NCBI GenBank assembly: GCA_025927765.1
Contig: JAICKU010000020.1
Coordinates: forward strand, 1-50,529
DNA: 50,529 nucleotides
Source of the DNA: Burkholderiales bacterium
GTDB taxonomy: Bacteria > Pseudomonadota > Gammaproteobacteria > Burkholderiales > Casimicrobiaceae
Direction: 5' to 3'
The translations under genes were made by a program, and so were the position numbers. This document shows, in pieces, positions 8,782-16,189 of this stretch. Position 1 is the first letter of the stretch, and each line of letters opens with the position of its first letter. The notes beneath the pieces are model-generated. The model did not search any database. It saw only the letters and a list, made by a program, of their open reading frames with translations, and was not told where the DNA came from.

Positions 8782-9320
8782 CACGAGAACGGCACGACGC
8801 TGACGCGCATCGCACCGAGCGATTCGAGGAAGCGCGTGGTTGCCGCGCGCTCGAACCGCGGGTCGGCCGACTCGATGCAGACGAAGAAGCGGTTGCGCGT
8901 CGAGAGGTCGAACTCCTTCGCGTTGAAGATTGGATGGTGAAGCTTCGGCAACCCGGACATGATCAGGTAGCCGAAGAACGCGAAGAGCGCGGCGCCCAGC
9001 ACCGTGCACTCGAACGTCGCGGGGATGAACGCCGGCCAGCTGTTGAACGGACGCCCGCCGGAGTTGATCGGGTAGTTGACGACGGCCGAGAACCACTGCA
9101 GGAAGTAGATGCCGGCGCCGCCGAGGATCCCGCCGATCAGCGTCACGAGCGCGACGCGGTCGCGCCGAAAGCCGATCGCCTCCGGCAACCCGGGCACCGA
9201 GAACGGCGTGTACGCGTCGACGCGCGCATAGCCCGCATCGCGCACTCGCGTCGCCGCTGCGACGAGTGCGTCGGCATCCTCGAATTCGGCCAGCACGCCG
9301 TAAACCTCCGTATCGCTCAC
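8781..9320 (-). CDS. actD: Alternative complex III subunit ActD
   Basis: A 179-residue protein of the ActD (DUF3341) type. It begins with a soluble ferredoxin-fold-like stretch (YGVLAEFEDADALVAAATRV), followed by two hydrophobic helices (VALVTLIGGILGGAGIYFLQ and CTVLGAALFAFFGYLIMSGL) separated by the VNYPINSGGRPFNSWPAFIP loop, which is very characteristic. It ends in a short soluble tail with FFVCIESADPRF. The subunit binds no cofactor and lies at the cytoplasmic side of the complex. Translation starts with GTG inside the actC stop (GTGA), so the two are coupled. Confidence 0.92.
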   Translation of the reverse strand: MSDTEVYGVLAEFEDADALVAAATRVRDAGYARVDAYTPFSVPGLPEAIGFRRDRVALVTLIGGILGGAGIYFLQWFSAVVNYPINSGGRPFNSWPAFIPATFECTVLGAALFAFFGYLIMSGLPKLHHPIFNAKEFDLSTRNRFFVCIESADPRFERAATTRFLESLGAMRVSVVPFS

Positions 9321-10702
9321 GTCTCGCCCTCCCGCTTTTCGAGCACGAGCTTTCGCATCTCGGAAATCGAGATCGCCGGCAGGAACCGCACGAACAGCAG
9401 GAACAGCCACGCGAACGCGCCGAGCGAGCCGAACAGCGTCGCCCAGTCCCAGAACGTCGGGTAGTAGACGTCCCACGACGACGGCAGGAAGTCGCGGTGC
9501 AGGCTCGTGACGATGATCATGAAGCGCTCGAGCCACATGCCGATGTTGACGATGATCGAGATCACGAAGAGCGCGAGCGTGGACAGGCGCACGCGCTTCC
9601 ACCACATGAGCTGCGCCACGACGACGTTGCAGAACACGACCGTCCAATAGATGGGCGCGTAGGGACCCGTCATCCGGTTGACGACCATGAACTTCTCGAA
9701 CTCGTCGCCGCTGTAGAACGCCATGAAGATCTCGACCACGTAGCTGTAGGCGACGAGGAGTCCGCATACGAGCATCACCTTCGCGATGTTGTCGAGATGG
9801 CGCGCGGTGATGAAATCCTTGAGGCCGAAGATCGCGCGCAGCGGAATCGAGATCGTCAGCGCCATCGCGAAGCCGGAGAAAAGGGCGCCCGCGACGAAGT
9901 AGGGCGGGAAGATCGTCGAGTGCCAGCCCGGTGTGTTGCCGATCGAGAAGTCGAGCGACACGACGCTGTGCACCGAGACGACGAGTGGGGTCGCGAGGCC
10001 GGCCATCAGCAGGTACGCGGTGTCGAAGCGCTTCCACTGGCGCGCCTCGCCGCGCCAGCCGAGCGCGAACAGGCCGTAGACGATCTGCTTGACGCGCGAG
10101 TCGCTGCGGTCGCGCAGCGTGGCGAGGTCGGGGATGAGCCCCATGTACCAGAACAGGATCGACACGACGATGTACGTGCCGATCGCGAAGATGTCCCACA
10201 CCAGCGGGCTTCGCCACTGCGGCCAGACGTTCATGATGTCCGGGTAGGGCACCAGCCAGTAGAAGAACCACGGCCGGCCGAGGTGCAGGATCGGCATCAG
10301 GCCCGCCATCGCGACGGCGAAGATCGTCATCGCCTCGGCGAAGCGGTTGACCGACGTGCGCCACTTCTGCCGCAGCAGCAGCAGGAACGCGGAGATGAAC
10401 GTGCCCGCGTGGCCGATGCCCACCCACCAGACGAAGTTGGTGATCGCGAACGCCCACGCGACGGGGATGTCGACGCCCCAGATGCCGACGCCCGTCGCGA
10501 ACAGGTACGCGATCGCGATGACGAAGAGGAGCGTCAGCAGCGTGCAGAGTGCAAAGCCCGCATACCAGCCCCAGTGCGTCGGCCGCGTGAGGACGACGTC
10601 GCTGATCTTGTCGGTGATGCTCGCGTAAGAATAGCGGCCGCGCAGGAACTTGAGGCGCGATTCGTCGACGCCATTGCCCGAGGCCGTGATCGCCGGCGGC
10701 AT
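9317..10702 (-). CDS. actC: Alternative complex III NrfD-like quinol-oxidising subunit ActC
   Basis: A 461-residue polytopic protein of the NrfD/PsrC family with about ten helices. Typical stretches are WWVGIGHAGTFISAFLLLL, HLGRPWFFYWLVPYPD, VSVHSVVSLDFSIGNTPGWH and LWLERFMI-like sequence (NIGMWLERFMIIVTSLHRDF). In alternative complex III this subunit binds quinol at the periplasmic side and passes electrons to the Fe-S subunit ActB. The start ATG lies one base after the TGA of a 26-codon mini-ORF formed by a repeat (10704-10784), which bridges actB and actC. Length and helix order fit the family; nothing is missing. Confidence 0.94.
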   Translation of the reverse strand: MPPAITASGNGVDESRLKFLRGRYSYASITDKISDVVLTRPTHWGWYAGFALCTLLTLLFVIAIAYLFATGVGIWGVDIPVAWAFAITNFVWWVGIGHAGTFISAFLLLLRQKWRTSVNRFAEAMTIFAVAMAGLMPILHLGRPWFFYWLVPYPDIMNVWPQWRSPLVWDIFAIGTYIVVSILFWYMGLIPDLATLRDRSDSRVKQIVYGLFALGWRGEARQWKRFDTAYLLMAGLATPLVVSVHSVVSLDFSIGNTPGWHSTIFPPYFVAGALFSGFAMALTISIPLRAIFGLKDFITARHLDNIAKVMLVCGLLVAYSYVVEIFMAFYSGDEFEKFMVVNRMTGPYAPIYWTVVFCNVVVAQLMWWKRVRLSTLALFVISIIVNIGMWLERFMIIVTSLHRDFLPSSWDVYYPTFWDWATLFGSLGAFAWLFLLFVRFLPAISISEMRKLVLEKREGET

Positions 10703-10703
10703 A

Positions 10704-10784
10704 TCAGTCGCGAAAGGCCGCCCCGAGCGACGGGTCCGCCCCCTGGGGGGCAGCGAGCGGAGCGAGCGTGGGGGGACCTTTCAC
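10704..10784 (-). repeat. Intergenic repeat with coupled mini-ORF between actB and actC (element A)
   Basis: A GC-rich element of about 72 bp (10704-10775) that recurs between nuoM and nuoN (43817-43889) with four substitutions and one inserted base by eye. A related, inverted copy lies inside the 5' end of cysS (16232-16280). In this copy a GTG overlaps the actB stop (TAGTG) and opens a 26-residue frame ending in GADPSLGAAFRD, whose TGA stands one base before the actC ATG. The insertion therefore leaves no untranslated gap in the operon. I infer a dispersed extragenic repeat kept compatible with translational coupling. Confidence 0.7.
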
Positions 10785-13717
10785 TAGCTTTCCTTCACCT
10801 CGGGATTGGGATTGCGGAGCTTCGCGAGGTAACTGGTGCGCGGCTCGGTGTTGAGCTCGTGCAGCAGCGGGTAGTCGAGCGGGGACGCCTTCTGCTTGTT
10901 GACGGCGCTCGACGCGTCGTTCAGGTCGCCGAACGTGATCGCGCGCGTCGGGCAGACGGCCTGGCACGCGGTGACGACTTCGCCGTCACGGACGCGCCGG
11001 TTTTCCTTGTCGGCGGTGATGCGGCCGTTCTCGATCCGCTGCAGGCAGTAGTTGCACTTCTCCATGATCCCGCGCATGCGCACGGTCACCTCGGGATTGC
11101 GCTGGCCCTTCAGGCTCTCGGTCGTCCAGTCGCTGTACTGCAGGAAGTTGAAGCGGCGCACCTTGTACGGGCAGTTGTTCGAGCAGAAGCGCGTGCCCAC
11201 GCAGCGGTTGTAGACCTGCACGTTGATGCCCTGCGAGTCGTGCACCGACGCTTCGACTGGGCACACGAGTTCGCACGGCGCGCGCTCGCACTGCATGCAC
11301 GGCACCGGCTGGAAGTACGTGCGCGGCGTGTCGACGCCGCCCTCGTAGTAGCGGTCGACACGGATCCAGTGCATCTCGCGGCCGCGCGCGACCTCGGACT
11401 TGCCGACCGTCGGAATGTTGTTCTCCGCCTGGCAGGCGATCGTGCACGCGTTGCAGCCGATGCAAGCGCCGAGGTCGATGGTCATCGCCCAGCGATAGCC
11501 GTCGTACTTGAAGGGGTCGTAGAGCGTGCCGTTGCCGCGCCCGGACGTCGGTTCTCCGGCGGCCTTCGGATTCGCATGGAAGGCATCGAGCGTCGCGACG
11601 CGCACGAGATCGCGGCCCTCCATCGAATGGTGATGCTGCGTGGTCGCGAGCTTGTACCAGCCGCCGGTCTTCGCGATCGCTACGTCCGGCAGGAACCACG
11701 GTGCGTCGGCAGGACGCAGCGCATACGCGTCGAAGCCGCGAGCGTCGCCCACGCGCCCGGCGCGCCGCCGCCCATAGCCGAGCGATACGGTCACCGCGCC
11801 GTCGGGATGTCCCGGCAGCACCCACACGGGCAGCCGGATCCGCGCATCACCCTGTGCAAGCTCGATCACGTCGTCGGTGGCGACGCCGAGGCGCGCCGCG
11901 AGCGCGGGTGCGACGAGCGCCGCGTTGTCCCACGTGATCTTGGTGAGCGGACGCGGCAGCTCCTGCAGCCAGGGATTGTTCGCGTACCGGCCGTCGTACA
12001 CCGAAGCGTCGGGCACGAACATGACCTCGACGCGCGTCCCGTTCGTCGACGTCGCCGGCGTATTCGCCTTCGCCGCGAGCGCGTTGGGCTGCAGCGGCAA
12101 CGTACGCTCGGCGAACGCCGTGCCGGGAATCACGCCGTCGGAGAGCGCCTTGTTCCACGCCGCTTCGAAATCGCCGCCGAGCTTGCCGCGCCAATACTCA
12201 CGGACGACGTCGTAGCCGCGGCGCTCGACGCCGTCGACGATCATCGCCAGCACCTCGTGCACCGAGCGGCCGTCGTAGAGCGGCGCGATCGCGGGCTGCA
12301 CGATCGATGCGGTGCCGTCGAACGCGCGCGCATCCGACCATGCTTCCAGGAAATGCGTCGCGGGCAGGTGCCATGCGCAGTTCGCCGACGTCTCGTCGTG
12401 GTAGAGCCCGAGGTGGACGCTCGCCGGCACGATGCGCAGCGCTTCGAGGAAGCCGGCGTCGCGCGGCGCGTCGTAGACGGGATTGCCGGCGACGACGAGC
12501 AGCGTGTCGACGCGGCGCGACGCCATGTCCTCGACGAGGGTCGCGAGCGATTCCATCTGGTGCGCGGGGCTCGCCGCGACGGGATCGATGTACGCGACCG
12601 TCTTGCCGGCGTTGCCGAGATGCGCGTTCATCGCGTGCGCGAGGGCGTGCACGATCGGCGGCTGGCGCTCGCCGGCCACGACGAGCGACGCGCCCGCGTG
12701 CGCCGCCAGGTCCTTTGCGCACGCCGCGAGCCACGTCTCCGGTGCGCCCGCGACGCTGTCCGGCGCCTCGACCGCGACGCCGACGAGTTTCGCGAGCCGG
12801 CGTGCGATCGCCTCGACGTCGCTGCCGCGCACGGCAACCTGATGATCGGCGTACGCGCTGGTGAGCGTGGGCGCGCTGGTGATCGCATACAGCCGATTCG
12901 ATGCCTGCGTCGCGTCGTGCGTCGCGTGGCCGTTGACGAAATCGCGCGCGTCGCGCACGCGTCCCGGACCGAAGCCCAGGAAATCGGCGTCGAGCGACAG
13001 CACCACGGCCGCGTGATCGAAATGATGGCGCACGTCGAGCGGCTGGCGGAACGCGAGCACGCTGCCGTCGTGCACATGGTCGCGATGGATCGGCTCGTAG
13101 GCATGCCACTGCGCCTTCGGATAGCGCGCGGCGAGCGCCTGCATCTGCGCGGCGAGCGTCGGCGACGTGACGGTTTGTGTGAGAATGCGCAGGCCGTCGC
13201 CCTGCTGCGCGCGGAGCGCGATCAAACGTCGCTGCAGCGCAGCCGCGAACGCCTCCCAGGTGCTCGGCTCGCCTCGATGCGTGACCGCCTGCGCGCGATC
13301 GGGATCCCACAGCTCGAGCACCGATGCCTGCGCGTAGACGTCGGTGCTGCCGAGGCTCGCCGGATGCAGCGGATTGCCCTCGATCTTCGTCGGCCGTCCC
13401 ATGTTGCTTTCGACGAGTACGCCCATCGCGTACCCGCCGACGGCATGCGCACTCGCGTAGAAGCGGGGCTCGCCGGCGACCTGACCGCGTGGCGCGTACG
13501 TGTAGGGCAGGATCGCCTCCTGCGGCTCGCGCGAGCAGCCGGTCAAACCCGCGAGCGCGAGCGACGCCGACATGAGCTTCAGGAACTGACGCCGATCGGC
13601 ATCGAACAGCGGGGCGAATCGCGGGAAGCGCTCCGCGAGTTCGCGGCGCAAGGCGTCGCCGTCGCCGAGTTCGTCGAGACTTCGCCACATCTGCGGTGGG
13701 CCGCCGGTTCGATTCAT
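10784..13717 (-). CDS. actB: Alternative complex III molybdopterin-like/Fe-S subunit ActB
   Basis: A 977-residue fusion. Residues about 40-60 hold a Tat-like signal (DRRQFLKLMSASLALAG, ending at a Cys). The first 700 or so residues have the molybdopterin-oxidoreductase fold, but in this family without a bound molybdenum cofactor. The C-terminal part is a ferredoxin domain with four Cys clusters: CIGCNACTIAC, CMQCERAPCELVC, CVGTRFCSNNCPYKVRRF and CNYCLQR with CQAVCPTRAI. Together they can ligate the three 4Fe-4S and one 3Fe-4S centres known for ActB. The protein faces the periplasm and relays electrons from ActC to the hemes of ActA and ActE. It starts five bases from actA and ends in the TAGTG that opens a repeat-derived mini-ORF. 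Confidence 0.94.
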   Translation of the reverse strand: MNRTGGPPQMWRSLDELGDGDALRRELAERFPRFAPLFDADRRQFLKLMSASLALAGLTGCSREPQEAILPYTYAPRGQVAGEPRFYASAHAVGGYAMGVLVESNMGRPTKIEGNPLHPASLGSTDVYAQASVLELWDPDRAQAVTHRGEPSTWEAFAAALQRRLIALRAQQGDGLRILTQTVTSPTLAAQMQALAARYPKAQWHAYEPIHRDHVHDGSVLAFRQPLDVRHHFDHAAVVLSLDADFLGFGPGRVRDARDFVNGHATHDATQASNRLYAITSAPTLTSAYADHQVAVRGSDVEAIARRLAKLVGVAVEAPDSVAGAPETWLAACAKDLAAHAGASLVVAGERQPPIVHALAHAMNAHLGNAGKTVAYIDPVAASPAHQMESLATLVEDMASRRVDTLLVVAGNPVYDAPRDAGFLEALRIVPASVHLGLYHDETSANCAWHLPATHFLEAWSDARAFDGTASIVQPAIAPLYDGRSVHEVLAMIVDGVERRGYDVVREYWRGKLGGDFEAAWNKALSDGVIPGTAFAERTLPLQPNALAAKANTPATSTNGTRVEVMFVPDASVYDGRYANNPWLQELPRPLTKITWDNAALVAPALAARLGVATDDVIELAQGDARIRLPVWVLPGHPDGAVTVSLGYGRRRAGRVGDARGFDAYALRPADAPWFLPDVAIAKTGGWYKLATTQHHHSMEGRDLVRVATLDAFHANPKAAGEPTSGRGNGTLYDPFKYDGYRWAMTIDLGACIGCNACTIACQAENNIPTVGKSEVARGREMHWIRVDRYYEGGVDTPRTYFQPVPCMQCERAPCELVCPVEASVHDSQGINVQVYNRCVGTRFCSNNCPYKVRRFNFLQYSDWTTESLKGQRNPEVTVRMRGIMEKCNYCLQRIENGRITADKENRRVRDGEVVTACQAVCPTRAITFGDLNDASSAVNKQKASPLDYPLLHELNTEPRTSYLAKLRNPNPEVKES

Positions 13718-13721
13718 CGCG

Positions 13722-14369
13722 TCATCGATGGCACGTCGAGCAGTCGGTCAGCGTCGACGTGTGAATGTGATAGGCCGCGACGAGCTTCGTGCCGAGCTCG
13801 CGCTGATCCTCGGTGGGCTTCCAGCCCATGTCGAACACATGCTCGACGGGTCGCAGGTGCATCGCGGGATCGCGGTGGCATGCGAGGCACCATTGCATCG
13901 TGAGCGGCGCGACGCGCCATGTGAGCGGCATCAGGTCGACGCGGCCGTGGCATTCCTCGCAGCCGACGCCTTTCGCGATGTGGATGCTGTGGTTGAAGTA
14001 GACGAAGTCGGGGAGATCGTGGATGCGCTTCCAGTGAATGGGCTTGCCGCTCCGCAGGCTGTCGATCACGGGTGCCAGCATGGGCTGGTCGGTGAAGAGC
14101 TGCGAATGGCACGTCATGCACGTGTGCGTCGGCGGAATGCCTGCGAACGCGGACGTTTCGACGGACGTATGGCAGTAGCGGCAGTCGAAGCCGTCGTCGC
14201 CGACGTGATGCTTGTGGCTGAACGCGACGACCTGCTCGACGGGCGCGCCGACGGCCGGATGCGGCTTGATCATGATGCGCCACGCAAGGAGCGCGATGAA
14301 GATCGCGAGCGCGATCGCGAGGGCGCATAGCTTGAGACCGAGGACGAACCGCCGACTGAAGACCTGCAT
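13722..14369 (-). CDS. actA: Alternative complex III pentaheme cytochrome c ActA
   Basis: A 215-residue cytochrome with one N-terminal membrane anchor (FVLGLKLCALAIALAIFIAL) and five heme c motifs in order: CRYCH, CMTCH, CEECH, CLACH and CSTCH, the last at the extreme C terminus. Extra His residues (FSHKHHVGDD, FNHSIHI) can act as sixth ligands. Five hemes and a single anchor are the hallmark of ActA, which moves electrons from the Fe-S subunit towards the terminal acceptor. As the first gene of the act-cox operon it lies about 140 bp downstream of a candidate -24/-12 promoter. It stops four bases before the actB start. Confidence 0.94.
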   Translation of the reverse strand: MQVFSRRFVLGLKLCALAIALAIFIALLAWRIMIKPHPAVGAPVEQVVAFSHKHHVGDDGFDCRYCHTSVETSAFAGIPPTHTCMTCHSQLFTDQPMLAPVIDSLRSGKPIHWKRIHDLPDFVYFNHSIHIAKGVGCEECHGRVDLMPLTWRVAPLTMQWCLACHRDPAMHLRPVEHVFDMGWKPTEDQRELGTKLVAAYHIHTSTLTDCSTCHR

Positions 14370-14511
14370 GCGCTACGTCGCGTCGACGAGCACGTGCGGG
14401 GTCCGAGGGTCTCGAATGACGGTCGGCGGCAGGCTCACGTGTTGTTGATGGAAGCGGCAACGGCAGCGGAAAGTCGCCGTGTTGGGCAGAGGAGACAAGC
14501 TATCGCCGACT

Positions 14512-14527
14512 TGCATCAGCCGTGCCA
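14512..14527 (-). promoter_or_regulatory. Candidate sigma-54 (-24/-12) promoter of the act-cox operon
   Basis: Read on the minus strand this is TGGCACGGCTGATGCA. It matches the sigma-54 consensus TGGCACG-N4-TTGCA at all but one fixed position, and the invariant GG and GC are exactly 12 bases apart. Transcription would start near 14500 and give a leader of about 130 nt before actA. I saw no better sigma-70 pair in this direction. No sigma-54 activator gene lies in the window, and such matches occur by chance in GC-rich DNA. Confidence 0.45.
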
Positions 14528-14529
14528 CA

Positions 14530-14551
14530 ATGCGTACGAGCCCGTACGCAT
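14530..14551. promoter_or_regulatory. Perfect palindrome upstream of actA (candidate operator)
   Basis: Arms ATGCGTACG and CGTACGCAT (9 bp, perfect) are separated by AGCC. The site lies two bases upstream of the -24 element of the candidate act promoter and about 160 bp from the actA ATG. This position suits a dimeric transcription factor. The regulator is not identifiable from the sequence. Confidence 0.5.
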
Positions 14552-14603
14552 CATTGCCTGTTGGCGCCTGCGGGCGCTGCGCCATGGTGGTGCTCGGCTA
14601 TGT

Positions 14604-14628
14604 AATTACGACAAGTGTCGTCGTAATT
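14604..14628. promoter_or_regulatory. Second palindrome in the act / FNT divergent region (candidate operator)
   Basis: Arms AATTACGAC and GTCGTAATT (9 bp, perfect) flank seven bases, and a nested CGACA-AG-TGTCG palindrome shares the left arm. It stands out as AT-rich in a GC-rich setting and lies about 28 bp before the ATG of the small ORF that precedes the FNT gene. The inner CGAC/GTCG half-sites loosely recall RegA/PrrA-type redox regulator sites, but this is only a resemblance. Confidence 0.45.
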
Positions 14629-14655
14629 CCTACAGGCACTTTGAATGAAGACCGT

Positions 14656-14778
14656 ATGCATGACGCCGTCACGCTTTTCGGGATGCTCGCGCTCGGCATC
14701 GCGCCCGGCACGATAGCGATGTTCGGCCTCGGCGCGCTCGGCGTTTCGCTCATCACCGCCTACGAGGCGGGTGCATAG
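14656..14778 (+). CDS. Possible 40-residue hydrophobic protein upstream of the FNT gene
   Basis: A short ORF whose product is almost one membrane helix (LFGMLALGIAPGTIAMFGLG ALGVSLITAYEAGA after MHDAVT). It ends 12 bases before the GTG of the FNT-family gene, and a GAAG lies close upstream of its ATG. The frame remains open further upstream (to 14479), but that part runs through the palindrome-rich control region and is unlikely to be coding. It may be a real small membrane protein, a leader peptide for the transporter, or chance. No family recognised. Confidence 0.4.
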   Translation: MHDAVTLFGMLALGIAPGTIAMFGLGALGVSLITAYEAGA

Positions 14779-14790
14779 GACCGGCGGCTC

Positions 14791-15621
14791 GTGGTCGACG
14801 AACCGAAGCGCGAATCGCCGGCGAAGCGCGAAATGCGCGAAGCGCGCCAGATCGAGGAGCGCTCGGAGCCGCGCACGCCGGTCATCTACGAGATCGTGCG
14901 CAAGCGCGGCGACGAGGAGATGGCACGGCCCGCCACGTCGCTGTGGTGGTCGGGCATCGCCGCAGGATTGTCGATGAGCTTCTCGCTGCTGACGCAGGCG
15001 ATCCTGCTCACGCACCTGCCGGACACGTCGTGGCGATTCCTGCTGACGAGCGCGGGCTATCCGGTCGGATTCCTGATCGTGATCCTCGGACGGCAGCAAC
15101 TCTTCACGGAGAACACGATCACCGCGATGCTGCCGGTGATGAAGCACTTCACGCTGCACAACGTCGGACGGCTCGCGCGGATGTGGGCGATCGTGTTCGT
15201 CGCGAACATGATCGGCACCCTGTTCGCCGCCTACTTCTGCACGCTGACGCCGGTGCTGACGCCCGAGCTTCGCGAGGGCATGCTGACGATCAGCGCCGAG
15301 ATCATGAAGAACGCGTGGATTCCGATGTTCTTCAAGGCGGTCTCGGCGGGCTTCCTGGTCGCCACCACCGTGTGGCTGATCCCCGGCGCCGAAGGCGCGA
15401 AGTTCTGGGTGATCTCGCTCTTCACGTTCTTGATCGGCGCCGGCGGCTTCGCGCACATCGTCGCCGGCAGCTTCGAGACGTTCATGCTCGTCGCCAACGG
15501 CCGGCTCGACGTGCTGACGATGCTCGGCGGCTTCATCGTGCCGACGCTGCTCGGCAACATCGTCGGCGGCAGCGCGCTGTTCGCGCTGATCTCGTACGCG
15601 CAGGTGATGGAGGAATTCTGA
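14791..15621 (+). CDS. Formate/nitrite transporter (FNT) family protein, YfdC-like
   Basis: A 276-residue protein with a charged N-terminal tail of about 50 residues (KREMREARQIEER) and then six hydrophobic segments. Typical FNT landmarks are WWSGIAAGLSMSFSLL (helix 1), GRQQLFTENTITAMLPVM (the omega loop after helix 2), FKAVSAGFLVATTVWL and FAHIVAGSFETFMLVA. The long charged tail and the sequence ARPATSLWWSG resemble E. coli YfdC, a member of unknown substrate, more than FocA or NirC. The start is GTG at 14791. The gene is divergent from the act-cox operon, so it may share redox control with it. Confidence 0.8.
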   Translation: MVDEPKRESPAKREMREARQIEERSEPRTPVIYEIVRKRGDEEMARPATSLWWSGIAAGLSMSFSLLTQAILLTHLPDTSWRFLLTSAGYPVGFLIVILGRQQLFTENTITAMLPVMKHFTLHNVGRLARMWAIVFVANMIGTLFAAYFCTLTPVLTPELREGMLTISAEIMKNAWIPMFFKAVSAGFLVATTVWLIPGAEGAKFWVISLFTFLIGAGGFAHIVAGSFETFMLVANGRLDVLTMLGGFIVPTLLGNIVGGSALFALISYAQVMEEF

Positions 15622-15658
15622 CGCCGGACGCGCGGCAGTGCATGCTAGATTCGGCGGC

Positions 15659-16180
15659 ATGGCCAGCATCCCCGCCGAGGACACGCGCACGCGCATTCGA
15701 GCCGGCGGCGTTTCCGACATTCCGCTCGTCCAGGCGCTCGCCGACGAGATCTGGCACCGTCACTACCCGGGCATCATTTCGCGCGAGCAGATCGCGTACA
15801 TGCTCGCGCACGGGTATTCGCGCGAGGCGCTGACGCGCTTCGTGACGGAGGACGCAGCAGGCCTGGCACTCGCCGAAATCGACGACCGCGACGTCGGCTT
15901 CGCGGCCTGGTACCGGGTCGACGACACGACGACGAAGATCGACAAGCTGTACGTGCTGCCGGAACATCACGGGACGGGCGTCGGCCGCACGCTGATCGAG
16001 CATGTCGCGGCGTTCGCGCGCGAGCGCGGCTGCACGAGCCTGACGCTCAACGTGAACCGCAACAACACGGGCGCGCTCCGCGCCTACGAGCACTGCGGCT
16101 TCGCGATCCGCGAGCGCGGCGACTTCCCGATCGGGAACGGCTTCGTGATGGAAGACTTCGTCATGGTGCGCGGGCTTTAG
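15659..16180 (+). CDS. GNAT family N-acetyltransferase
   Basis: A protein of about 173 residues with the GNAT fold: an N-terminal IRAGGVSDIPLVQALADEIW, the beta-4 segment DKLYVLPEHHGTGVGRTLIE that carries the acetyl-CoA-binding loop (HHGTGVG), and the C-terminal LNVNRNNTGALRAYEHCGF typical of the family. The substrate (amine, peptide N terminus or small molecule) cannot be read. The ATG at 15659 is preferred; an in-frame GTG at 15638 adds seven residues. Neither has a clear ribosome site. The gene ends nine bases before cysS and may be co-transcribed with it. Confidence 0.85.
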   Translation: MASIPAEDTRTRIRAGGVSDIPLVQALADEIWHRHYPGIISREQIAYMLAHGYSREALTRFVTEDAAGLALAEIDDRDVGFAAWYRVDDTTTKIDKLYVLPEHHGTGVGRTLIEHVAAFARERGCTSLTLNVNRNNTGALRAYEHCGFAIRERGDFPIGNGFVMEDFVMVRGL

Positions 16181-16189
16181 AATCGCGGC

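Noticed and set aside
9266-13903. A 1545-codon open frame on the plus strand opposite actD to actB.
   Set aside because: It mirrors the act genes, is extremely Arg-rich, has no recognisable domain, and arises from the absence of stops in high-GC antisense DNA.
14479-14655. Extension of the small hydrophobic ORF upstream to 14479.
   Set aside because: The added part runs through both palindromes and the act promoter, lacks protein-like composition, and a closer ATG exists at 14656.
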